A DNA stretch of 8,157 bases from Oscillospiraceae bacterium. GTDB lineage: Bacteria; Bacillota; Clostridia; Oscillospirales; Acutalibacteraceae. Below are positions 1-5,025 of the stretch, one piece after another. The stretch spans positions 1,178 to 9,334 of the forward strand of contig JAJXDX010000048.1 in assembly GCA_021640185.1 (NCBI GenBank), written 5' to 3'. The translations under genes and the position numbers were made by a program. Within the stretch, counting starts at the first letter, position 1; every line of letters begins with the position of its first letter. A model generated the notes under the pieces. That model was not told the DNA's origin. It searched no databases and saw only the letters and a program-made list of their open reading frames with translations.

Positions 1-24
1 AAGCTGCTGCCGACGCTGAAATAA
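1..24 (+). CDS. C-terminal end of an upstream gene, possibly a BMC-H shell protein
   Basis: Reading from base 1, seven codons give KLLPTLK and then TAA at 22-24. The next gene on the same strand belongs to a microcompartment operon, so this is probably the preceding gene of that operon. Hexameric BMC-H shell proteins often end in a short charged tail with a '-EK(L/I)LP-' pattern, and the visible residues resemble that. Seven residues are not enough for an assignment, so both the reading frame and the family are inference. An enzyme of the same operon is an equally allowed alternative. Confidence 0.3.
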   Translation, partial: KLLPTLK

Positions 25-67
25 GTTTCCGGTCACCGACCGGGGATGATCTCAGTTTCAGGTACAG

Positions 68-83
68 CAAATGCCGGCATTTG
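68..83. promoter_or_regulatory. Perfect 16-bp palindrome, candidate operator or tight hairpin
   Basis: The sequence CAAATGCCGGCATTTG is its own reverse complement with no central spacer. A dyad of this length is typical of a dimeric regulator site. As RNA it would need to open a few central bases to form a hairpin. No regulator gene is visible in the window to pair it with. Confidence 0.45.
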
Positions 84-94
84 TATTCGTACGA

Positions 95-123
95 TCCCTG
101 CCCCCGCAAAACGGGGGCAGGGA
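95..123 (+). repeat. Very stable GC-rich hairpin without a U-tract
   Basis: Bases 95-106 pair perfectly with 112-123 (12 bp, nearly all G-C) around a CAAAA loop at 107-111. No run of T follows, so it does not look like a classical intrinsic terminator. A stem like this between operon genes could block 3' exonucleases and allow different expression of the gene before it and the genes after it. That role is inference. Confidence 0.65.
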
Positions 124-137
124 GCCGCCGGTGTTCC

Positions 138-157
138 CGCTCCGTGATCACGGGGCG
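138..157 (+). repeat. Hairpin around a 12-bp palindrome
   Basis: CCGTGATCACGG at 142-153 is a perfect palindrome. As RNA the stem extends to eight pairs (138-145 with 150-157, including one G-U) around a GATC loop. It is the third inverted repeat in the pduL leader. Confidence 0.45.
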
Positions 158-198
158 ATAAATGCGAAAGTTATCCGGTGCTACCGCCGGTATCGATA

Positions 199-215
199 GG
201 CCGGAGCCTCCGGCC
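199..215 (+). repeat. GGCCGGAG/CTCCGGCC inverted repeat
   Basis: Two perfect 8-base arms (199-206 and 208-215) are separated by one base. As RNA only the outer five pairs could form comfortably, around a GAGCCTC loop. It lies immediately before the next hairpin at 218-237, so the two could stack or compete. Confidence 0.4.
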
Positions 216-217
216 GG

Positions 218-237
218 CCGCCGCACGGGTGCGGCGG
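218..237 (+). repeat. Hairpin just upstream of the pduL ribosome binding site
   Basis: CCGCCGCA (218-225) pairs perfectly with TGCGGCGG (230-237) around a CGGG loop. It ends 13 nt before the AAGGAG ribosome binding site at 251, leaving that site single-stranded. It may protect or insulate the 5' end of the pduL message. That role is inference. Confidence 0.5.
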
Positions 238-250
238 ACATCAAAACAAC

Positions 251-256
251 AAGGAG
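251..256 (+). promoter_or_regulatory. pduL ribosome binding site
   Basis: AAGGAG lies 8 nt before the ATG at 265. It decides the start: an in-frame extension reaching back to 178 has no such site and would be translated through the hairpins of the leader. Confidence 0.85.
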
Positions 257-264
257 TGTTCTTC

Positions 265-921
265 ATGGCGATCGATCCTTCGACCATCGCTGCGGCGGTC
301 AAGGCCGCACTGGAAACACAGGGCGTGCACGTCGTATCGGGCGACGATCTGGTGCCTGTCGGCGTGTCCAACCGCCACATCCACCTGACGGCGGCGGACG
401 TGGAGGTGCTGTTCGGCAAAGGCTACGAGCTGTCGCCGATGAAGGAGCTGTCCCAGCCCGGACAGTATGCCTGCAAGGAGCAGCTGACGCTGATCGGGCC
501 GTCCATGCGTGCGATCGAAAAGGTGCGCGTGCTGGGGCCGCTGCGTAAAGCGACGCAGGTCGAGATCTCGCGCACGGACTCCTACACCCTGAAGGTCAAA
601 GCGCCGGTGCGCGAGTCCGGTAAGCTGGAAGGCTCCGCGCCGATCACGATCGTGGGGCCGAAGGGCGTGCTGAGCATCCGCGAGGGCTGCATCATCGCCA
701 ACCGCCACATCCATATGAGCCCCGCCGACGGGGAGCATTACGGCGTGAAGGACGGCGACTACGTCAACGTCGAGGTCGACGACGGCGAGCGCCGCACGAA
801 ATGGTATGACGTGCAGGTGCGCGTACACCCCGATTTCCGGTTGGAGATGCACGTGGACACCGACGACGCGAACGCCGTCGGCCTGCCGTGCGGCGGCAAG
901 GTGCGGATCGTACGCGACTGA
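265..921 (+). CDS. pduL: Phosphate acyltransferase PduL (BMC-associated)
   Basis: This 218-residue protein matches the PduL family, which converts acyl-CoA plus phosphate to acyl-phosphate plus CoA inside microcompartments. That recycles CoA and feeds an acyl kinase. Two copies of the family's zinc-binding signature are visible: SNRHIHL at residues 35-41 and ANRHIHM at 145-151. Each sits in one of the two beta-barrel-like halves, and the histidines ligate the two active-site metals in the known family. Residues 4-19 form a short Ala-rich amphipathic-looking helix ahead of the first domain (which begins near DLVPVGVSN), the layout of a BMC encapsulation peptide. The length is normal for encapsulated PduL. 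It starts the run of pduL, eutN-like, pduS-like and pduT-like genes, with 30 nt to the next gene. Whether the acyl group is acetyl or propionyl cannot be told from the sequence. Confidence 0.95.
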   Translation: MAIDPSTIAAAVKAALETQGVHVVSGDDLVPVGVSNRHIHLTAADVEVLFGKGYELSPMKELSQPGQYACKEQLTLIGPSMRAIEKVRVLGPLRKATQVEISRTDSYTLKVKAPVRESGKLEGSAPITIVGPKGVLSIREGCIIANRHIHMSPADGEHYGVKDGDYVNVEVDDGERRTKWYDVQVRVHPDFRLEMHVDTDDANAVGLPCGGKVRIVRD

Positions 922-951
922 CGATACAGATCAACGAAAGGCGGAAGAACG

Positions 952-1212
952 ATGCTGATGGGCAAGGTCGTGGGGCATATCGTTTCCACGCGTAAAAACG
1001 ACAAGCTGGTGGGCTCCAAGATCATGGAGGTCCGCCTGATCGAGAACACGGTCGAAACGGATAAATACATCGTTGCCCTGGACAGCGTGGGCGCCGGCAT
1101 CGGCGAACGCGTGCTCATCACCACGGGCAGCGGCGCGCGGCTGGCGCTGGATAACACCGCCGCGCCGACCGACGCCGTGATCGTCGGCATCGTGGACGAG
1201 AACGCCAACTGA
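952..1212 (+). CDS. eutN: BMC-P vertex protein, EutN/CcmL family
   Basis: An 86-residue single-domain protein of the EutN/CcmL/PduN family, whose pentamers cap the twelve vertices of the icosahedral BMC shell. The family pattern is clear: an N-terminal GKVVGHIVST strand, then VGAGIGERVLITTGSGAR near residues 46-63, and a closing DAVIVGIVD strand near 74-82. The length is typical. ATG 952 is preceded by a weak purine-rich site (AAGGCGGAAG). A second ATG at 958 (MGKVV...) is an equally possible start and would remove only two residues. It lies 30 nt after pduL and 34 nt before the PduS-like gene, so co-translation in one operon is likely. No cysteines or extra domains are seen. Confidence 0.93.
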   Translation: MLMGKVVGHIVSTRKNDKLVGSKIMEVRLIENTVETDKYIVALDSVGAGIGERVLITTGSGARLALDNTAAPTDAVIVGIVDENAN

Positions 1213-1233
1213 TCGTTTTGTGATATCGCAGGG

Positions 1234-1240
1234 TAAGGAG
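1234..1240 (+). promoter_or_regulatory. Ribosome binding site fixing the pduS start
   Basis: TAAGGAG sits 6 nt before ATG 1247. It selects MTLDELKK... as the N-terminus over a longer in-frame reading that would begin at a non-ATG codon near 1220. Confidence 0.8.
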
Positions 1241-1246
1241 ATCACC

Positions 1247-2581
1247 ATGACACTCGATGAACTGAAAAAGATCCTGATCGACGCGGGCTGCGTCGGTGCG
1301 GGCGGCGCGGGCTTCCCGACGGCGGTGAAACTGGCCGACGGCGCAGACACGCTGATGATCAACGCAGCGGAGTGCGAGCCGCTGCTGTACTCCGATCTGA
1401 CGCTGATGAAACAGCATCTGCAGGACGTGGCGCAGGGCGCGGAATACGTGCTTTCCGCCACCAAGATCCCGCAGGCGCTGCTTGGTGTCAAACAGCACAC
1501 GGCCGAACGGCTGGGCCTATCCGACGGGCAGGCGATATCCGACCATGTCAAGGTCAAATGCCTGCCGAACGTCTATCCGATGGGCGACGAAGTGATCCTG
1601 ATCTATCAGGCGCTCGGGCGGATCGTTCCGCCCGGTCAGCTACCGCTGACCGTCGGCGTGATCGTGATGAACGCGGAAACGCTGTATAATGTCTGCCATG
1701 CGGTGCAGGACGGCGCTGCGGTGACGAAAAAATGGATCACCGTGGGCGGCAACGTGCCGCAGTCGTTCGTCACGGTCGTGCCGGTGGGCACGCCGGTGCG
1801 CGAACTGATGGCGCACTACGGCTTCTCCGTGCCGGACGACTGCGTGATGATCGACGGCGGCCCGGCGATGGGCCCGATCATCGACCCGCAGAAGGCCGTG
1901 ATCACCAAGACCACCAAGGGTCTGCTCGTCCTGCCCAAGACCGCCCCGGCGATCGTGAGCAAGCTGATGACGAACCGCACGGTGGCCACCCACGCTTCCG
2001 CCAACTGCTGCCAGTGCAGCATCTGCAGCGATATGTGTCCGCGTGCGCTGATCGGCTATCCGCTGCGCCCGCACAAGATCGTGCGCAACTCCCTGACCAT
2101 GGTCGAGGAGAACCCGCAGGCCTTCACCGAGGCCTCCGTCTGCTGCGGCTGCGGCGTGTGCGAGCTGACGGCGTGCTGCCAGGGCATCAGCCCCCGCCGG
2201 ATGTATCAGCAGGTCAAGGGCATTTTGGCGAAGAACAAGCTGCGCTATCAATATGCCGGGCAGCCGCTCGTGCCGGATCCCGACCGCGAGTACCGTCTGC
2301 TGCCCAGCGAACGGTTCATGCAGCGGATCGGTGTGGCGCAGTTCGACCGCGGCGTGCCGCCCTTCAAGGCGGAGCCGTTCATGCCGACGATGATCGAGCT
2401 GCCGCTGCGGCAGCACGTCGGTGCTCCCGCCACGGCGCAGGTCGCGGCAGGGGACACGGTCACCGCAGGCCAGTGCGTGGCCGCGGCCAGCGGCGTGATC
2501 TCCGCGAATATCCACTCCTCCGTCAATGGCGTGGTCGAAACGGTCACCGATCAGCGCATCGTCATCCGGGTCAAGGGCTGA
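1247..2581 (+). CDS. pduS: PduS/RnfC-like Fe-S flavoprotein of the BMC
   Basis: This 444-residue protein has the RnfC/PduS layout. A Gly-rich nucleotide/flavin-binding start (GAGGAGFPT, residues 17-25) is followed by an NAECEPLL-type segment and a Complex-I 51K-like domain. A ferredoxin-like region follows, then a C-terminal barrel-sandwich domain (about 385-444). The first cluster motif is canonical: C254-x2-C257-x2-C260-x3-C264-P. The second, C299-x2-C302-x2-C305-x4-C310 with neighbouring C300 and C311, is shifted and cysteine-rich. PduS is known as a flavin- and Fe-S-containing cobalamin reductase in B12-dependent compartments. Homologues in B12-independent compartments are thought to move electrons or recycle NADH. 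No membrane segment is visible, unlike a full Rnf complex. It lies 32 nt before the PduT-like gene, its known electron partner. The choice between cobalamin reductase and general electron carrier depends on the missing signature enzyme. Confidence 0.92.
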   Translation: MTLDELKKILIDAGCVGAGGAGFPTAVKLADGADTLMINAAECEPLLYSDLTLMKQHLQDVAQGAEYVLSATKIPQALLGVKQHTAERLGLSDGQAISDHVKVKCLPNVYPMGDEVILIYQALGRIVPPGQLPLTVGVIVMNAETLYNVCHAVQDGAAVTKKWITVGGNVPQSFVTVVPVGTPVRELMAHYGFSVPDDCVMIDGGPAMGPIIDPQKAVITKTTKGLLVLPKTAPAIVSKLMTNRTVATHASANCCQCSICSDMCPRALIGYPLRPHKIVRNSLTMVEENPQAFTEASVCCGCGVCELTACCQGISPRRMYQQVKGILAKNKLRYQYAGQPLVPDPDREYRLLPSERFMQRIGVAQFDRGVPPFKAEPFMPTMIELPLRQHVGAPATAQVAAGDTVTAGQCVAAASGVISANIHSSVNGVVETVTDQRIVIRVKG

Positions 2582-2613
2582 CGACGCTCCCGTAAGAAAG
2601 GCTGGGATAACGA

Positions 2614-3159
2614 ATGATCTATGCAGTAGGCGTTATGGAACTGAAAAGCGTGCCGGTGGGCATCGAGGCGTGCGATGATGCGCTGAAATCCTCCGGTGTG
2701 CGGCTGATCTCGGCGCATCCGTCCTGCCCCGGAAAGTACGAGATCCTGCTGACCGGTACGATCTCCGACGTGCAGACGGCCGTCGACCACGTCAAGTCGA
2801 AATTTGCGACGTACATCCTGGATACGACCGTGATGGGCCGCATCGATCAAAACGTCGTGATGGCGCTGATGGGCGCGCAGCCCGAAGCGCCGCACGGTGC
2901 GCTGGGCGTGCTGGAAACGTACTCCGCCGCCAGCATCATCCTTGCGGCGGATGCCGCCGTCAAGGCGGCGAAGGTCGACATCGTCGATCTGCGGCTGTCG
3001 CGCGGCATGGGCGGCAAGGGCGTGATGATGATCACCGGCGAGGTCGGCGACGTGACGGCGGCGATCGAGGCTGCCGGCGATTATGCCATCCGTCAGGGGC
3101 TGCTCAGCAGCAAGTCCGTGATGGCCGCGCCGCACGGTGACCTGTGGCAATATCTGTAA
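2614..3159 (+). CDS. pduT: PduT-type tandem BMC-T shell protein with Fe-S cysteine
   Basis: A 181-residue protein made of two BMC domains in tandem: residues about 1-88 (AVGVMELKS start) and about 95-181 (ALGVLETYS start). Such proteins form pseudohexameric trimers in the compartment shell. Residues 37-41 read SCPGK with the cysteine at position 38. This matches the cysteine that in Citrobacter PduT holds a [4Fe-4S] cluster at the trimer's three-fold axis. The C-terminus (SVMAAPHGDLW) also follows the PduT pattern. The cluster is thought to pass electrons across the shell or to be exchanged through it, with PduS on the lumen side. Directly following the PduS-like gene supports that pairing. 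ATG 2614 has only a modest, distant purine-rich site (AAAGG, 12 nt upstream), but the BMC fold begins at this Met. It is the last gene of the operon; a terminator follows. Confidence 0.95.
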   Translation: MIYAVGVMELKSVPVGIEACDDALKSSGVRLISAHPSCPGKYEILLTGTISDVQTAVDHVKSKFATYILDTTVMGRIDQNVVMALMGAQPEAPHGALGVLETYSAASIILAADAAVKAAKVDIVDLRLSRGMGGKGVMMITGEVGDVTAAIEAAGDYAIRQGLLSSKSVMAAPHGDLWQYL

Positions 3160-3178
3160 AGCACCTTATCTTTACACG

Positions 3179-3209
3179 AAAAAGATGAGCCTATCCGGCT
3201 CATCTTTTT
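3179..3209 (+). terminator. Intrinsic terminator closing the BMC operon
   Basis: AAAAAGATGAGCC (3179-3191) pairs perfectly with GGCTCATCTTTTT (3197-3209) around a TATCC loop. It begins 19 nt after the pduT-like stop and ends in five T. The A-run on the other arm makes it able to act on both strands. It separates the BMC operon from the phosphatase/HD pair downstream. Confidence 0.93.
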
Positions 3210-3232
3210 GTGCTATCATCGGTCAGTCGAAC

Positions 3233-3239
3233 AAGGAGG
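3233..3239 (+). promoter_or_regulatory. Ribosome binding site of the histidine phosphatase gene
   Basis: AAGGAGG lies 8 nt before ATG 3248 and decides that start. A longer in-frame reading would start at 3137, inside the pduT-like gene, and run through the terminator. Confidence 0.85.
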
Positions 3240-3247
3240 GACCGCGC

Positions 3248-3919
3248 ATGAACGAAACGACACGAACGACGCTGTATCTGATCCGCCACGGCGAGAGCGA
3301 GATGAACCGCGAGGATCGTTTTGCCGGGCATACGGACACGCCGCTGACCGCGCTCGGCCTGCGGCAGGCAGAAAGCACGGCGCGCTTTTTGGATGATGTC
3401 CCGTTTTCCGCCGTGTACGCCAGCGACCTGCGCCGGGCCTTCGCCACCGGCGCGGCGGTGGCGCGGCGGCACGGGCTGGAAACGATCGCCTGTCCCAGCC
3501 TGCGCGAGATCGATGCCGGGGCATGGGAAGGTCTGCCGTACCGCGAGATCTACGAGCGGTATCCGGCGGCGATCACCACGTGGTGCAACGATATCGGCAA
3601 CGCCGCCTGCACGGACGGCGAAACGGTCGCGCAGCTGCAGCAGCGCATCCGCGCGACGATCGAGGACATCGTGCGCCGCCACCCCGGCCAAACGGTGTGC
3701 ATCGCCACCCACGCCACGCCGATTCGCGTAATGGAATGCGTGTGGCGCGGGCTGCCGCTGGCCGATATGCAGCAGATTCCATGGGTGAGCAACGCATCGG
3801 TCACGATCGTGCGGTACGATCTCGACGGACAGGGCGGCGTGACCGGGCATCTCGTGCAGCGCGACCTGCACGAACATCTGGGCAGTGACCTGACCGTTTT
3901 GCCGCAGATCACTCTGTGA
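3248..3919 (+). CDS. Histidine phosphatase family protein (phosphoglycerate mutase-like)
   Basis: A 223-residue cytoplasmic protein of the branch-1 histidine phosphatase superfamily. The phosphohistidine motif LIRHGE (His14) is at the N-terminus, followed by the TPLTALGLRQAE segment, ASDLRRAFATG (substrate-phosphate arginines) and REIDAGAWEG with the acid/base glutamate region. The second catalytic histidine, His155, is in ATHATP, where most relatives have SHG. All core residues look intact. The family includes phosphoglycerate mutases, alpha-ribazole-phosphate phosphatase (CobC) and many nucleotide or sugar phosphatases. The sequence does not decide among these. A CobC-like role in B12 salvage would fit next to a PduS-like gene, but the terminator before this gene argues for an independent unit. 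The gap to the downstream HD-domain gene is 22 nt, so the two probably share a transcript. Confidence 0.9.
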   Translation: MNETTRTTLYLIRHGESEMNREDRFAGHTDTPLTALGLRQAESTARFLDDVPFSAVYASDLRRAFATGAAVARRHGLETIACPSLREIDAGAWEGLPYREIYERYPAAITTWCNDIGNAACTDGETVAQLQQRIRATIEDIVRRHPGQTVCIATHATPIRVMECVWRGLPLADMQQIPWVSNASVTIVRYDLDGQGGVTGHLVQRDLHEHLGSDLTVLPQITL

Positions 3920-3941
3920 TCAAAACAGGAAGGGATGGCTC

Positions 3942-4406
3942 ATGAGCAAAACGACCCACCGGGAGAACGAGCGTGTGGTGCGCCGTTTCGGCGCGGATAT
4001 CCTCGCCTCGCCGGGGATGCAGCGCGAGCGGCAGTTCATGCAGCATGGCAACGTCAGCGTGTATGCACATTCGCTGGCGGTGGCGGTGATGTGCGTGGCC
4101 ATCGCGCGGCGGCTGCCGCTGCGGTTCGATACCGCCGCGCTGGTGCGCGGCGCACTGCTGCACGACTATTTCCTTTATGACTGGCACGATCCGGATCCCA
4201 GCCACCGGCTGCACGCCTTCCATCACGGCGAACGTGCGGCCAAAAACGCCGAACGGGACATCGGTATCGGCCGGATCGAGCGCAACATGATCCGCGCGCA
4301 TATGTTCCCGCTCGTCCCGGTCGTGCCGCGCTATCGCGAGAGCCTTGTGCTGTGCGTGGCCGATAAGCTATGCGCCGTGCGGGAAACGTTCCGCCGCCGC
4401 AGATAA
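3942..4406 (+). CDS. Small HD-domain phosphohydrolase
   Basis: A 154-residue protein with the metal-binding HD signature complete: His43 (YAHSLAVAV), His74-Asp75 (ALLHDYFLYDWH), further His94/95 (AFHHGERAA) and His120, and Asp141 (CVADKLCA). Clostridial genomes often carry such stand-alone HD proteins of similar size; substrates are mostly unknown, commonly nucleotides or phosphate esters. AGGAAGG shortly before ATG 3942 is the ribosome binding site. The gene follows the histidine phosphatase by 22 nt, so a two-enzyme phosphate-removing unit is a reasonable inference. The protein ends abruptly in RETFRRRR, and integrase-derived sequence begins within about 25 nt. A slightly altered C-terminus from an insertion is therefore possible, although the catalytic core is whole. 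Confidence 0.85.
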   Translation: MSKTTHRENERVVRRFGADILASPGMQRERQFMQHGNVSVYAHSLAVAVMCVAIARRLPLRFDTAALVRGALLHDYFLYDWHDPDPSHRLHAFHHGERAAKNAERDIGIGRIERNMIRAHMFPLVPVVPRYRESLVLCVADKLCAVRETFRRRR

Positions 4407-4430
4407 CGAAAAGACCAAAAATGCCCGCCG

Positions 4431-4664
4431 GGCGGCTGGCGGGAGATGAAGGCACTGGGCAAAAAGGCGGGCGTGGAGCCGAAAAAGGTGTTCCCGCATG
4501 ATCTGCGGCACTTGTTCGTCCGGGTGTTCTACGGCACGGAAAAGGACATCGCCAAGCTGGCCGATATCCTTGGACACAATAGCATCGATACCATTCGAAT
4601 CTATATCATCTCTACCGGCGCGGAACACCGCCACTGCTTGGAGCGTATGCGGCTGATCGTATAA
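4431..4664 (+). pseudogene. Tyrosine recombinase (integrase) C-terminal fragment
   Basis: About 77 codons encode the C-terminal part of a phage/XerD-type tyrosine recombinase. Visible are FPHDLRHLFVR (the H-x-x-R catalytic box), KLADILGHNSID (the LGH box) and TIRIYI with the tyrosine in the nucleophile position. The downstream STGAEHRHCLERMRLIV resembles the natural tail of such integrases. The N-terminal SAM-like DNA-binding domain and the first catalytic arginine are missing, and the frame opens only after the HD gene's stop at 4404-4406. There is no clear ribosome binding site. This is a 5'-truncated remnant of an integrated element, unlikely to be active. ATG 4446 could formally start a 72-residue peptide. 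Confidence 0.85.
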
Positions 4665-4727
4665 AAAAGCCGCCGATCCCGGCAGTTGGACTTGGACTAT
4701 ACCCCGAAAAACGGACAGTGAAAAAAG

Positions 4728-4765
4728 CACCTCCTGTTGTAGAATAGAAGCTGCAACAGGAGGTG
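4728..4765 (+). promoter_or_regulatory. Hairpin that hides the transposase ribosome binding site
   Basis: CACCTCCTGTTG (4728-4739) is the exact reverse complement of CAACAGGAGGTG (4754-4765). Three more pairs (one G-U) extend the stem, leaving an 8-nt loop. The right arm contains the GGAGGTG ribosome binding site for ATG 4771. A TAGAAT box at 4740-4745 could serve as a -10 element, placing an internal transcript start near 4752, after the left arm. I see no good -35. Read-through RNA would then bury the binding site while native transcripts would not, as known for IS10 and IS50. Confidence 0.6.
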
Positions 4766-4770
4766 TCGTC

Positions 4771-4967
4771 ATGTCCGGACGATATACAAAAGCAGAAGCG
4801 CTCAGCGAAGAAGTGTTCCGGCGAAAAGCTATCGATCGCAAGCGGCTATGCTCGGTCGGCCGCGCAAAGATCTGCTCAGCGAAGAACAAAAGCGAAGCGA
4901 TGAACTGGTCGAGCTGCGGATGCAGGTCGAACTGCTGCGGAATTTTCTATCCGAAGTTGGAAGGTGT
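4771..4967 (+). pseudogene. Frameshifted IS3-like transposase orfA remnant
   Basis: The N-terminal piece MSGRYTKAEALSEEVF begins at ATG 4771, six bases after a strong ribosome binding site. The matching C-terminal piece is in another frame from about 4848: LGRPRKDLLSEEQKRSDELV followed by ELRMQVELLRNFLSEVGR, a leucine-rich coiled coil typical of IS3-family OrfA. The helix-turn-helix that should join them is missing or scrambled, so a deletion with a frameshift is likely. After about 4967 neither frame looks transposase-like. The family name rests on motif appearance, not a search. Confidence 0.65.
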
Positions 4968-5025
4968 TTATATTGCTTTTTTCGGGCAGCTGCTCCATTT
5001 TCGTTGGTTTCTTCGGGAAACAGAT

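Larger units (their letters stand above)
25..264 (+). other. Structured 240-nt leader before pduL
   Basis: This gap holds no convincing gene. It contains five successive inverted repeats, listed separately (68-83, 95-123, 138-157, 199-215, 218-237). It ends in a purine-rich, unstructured stretch carrying the pduL ribosome binding site. The other gaps in this operon are only 30-34 nt, so this one stands out. It may be an RNA processing or stabilising segment, an attenuator or an operator region. I see no recognisable riboswitch core and no clear -35/-10 pair. Confidence 0.6.
4693..4970 (+). mobile_element. Left end of a degraded IS3-like element
   Basis: A TGGACTATACCCC...GGACAG stretch (about 4693-4718) has the look of an IS3-family terminal inverted repeat. 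It is followed by the hairpin-embedded start region and an orfA remnant. Recognisable element sequence stops near 4965-4970, where low-GC DNA of the next region begins. No orfB (DDE transposase) and no right terminal repeat are visible. The exact ends are inferred from pattern only. The repeated TTGGAC TTGGAC at 4686-4697 spans the presumed outer edge. Confidence 0.5.

Noticed and set aside
95..123. Intrinsic terminator between the upstream gene and pduL
   Set aside because: The stem is very strong but no T-run follows. Complete termination there would cut off the BMC genes, so it is listed as a hairpin only.
25..264. Cobalamin riboswitch before pduL
   Set aside because: A B12-related operon made this worth checking, but I could not find a recognisable B12-box or the conserved core pattern, and the segment lies inside an operon.
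1640..2515. Long minus-strand open frame opposite the PduS-like gene
   Set aside because: His/Arg/Ala-rich composition typical of an antisense shadow in GC-rich DNA. The + strand has clear Fe-S motifs and a ribosome binding site.
4424..4443. Hairpin CCCGCC...GGCGGG after the HD gene as a terminator
   Set aside because: Only six pairs with an 8-nt loop and no T-run. It lies in the integrase-derived reading frame and is best explained by GC-rich coding sequence.
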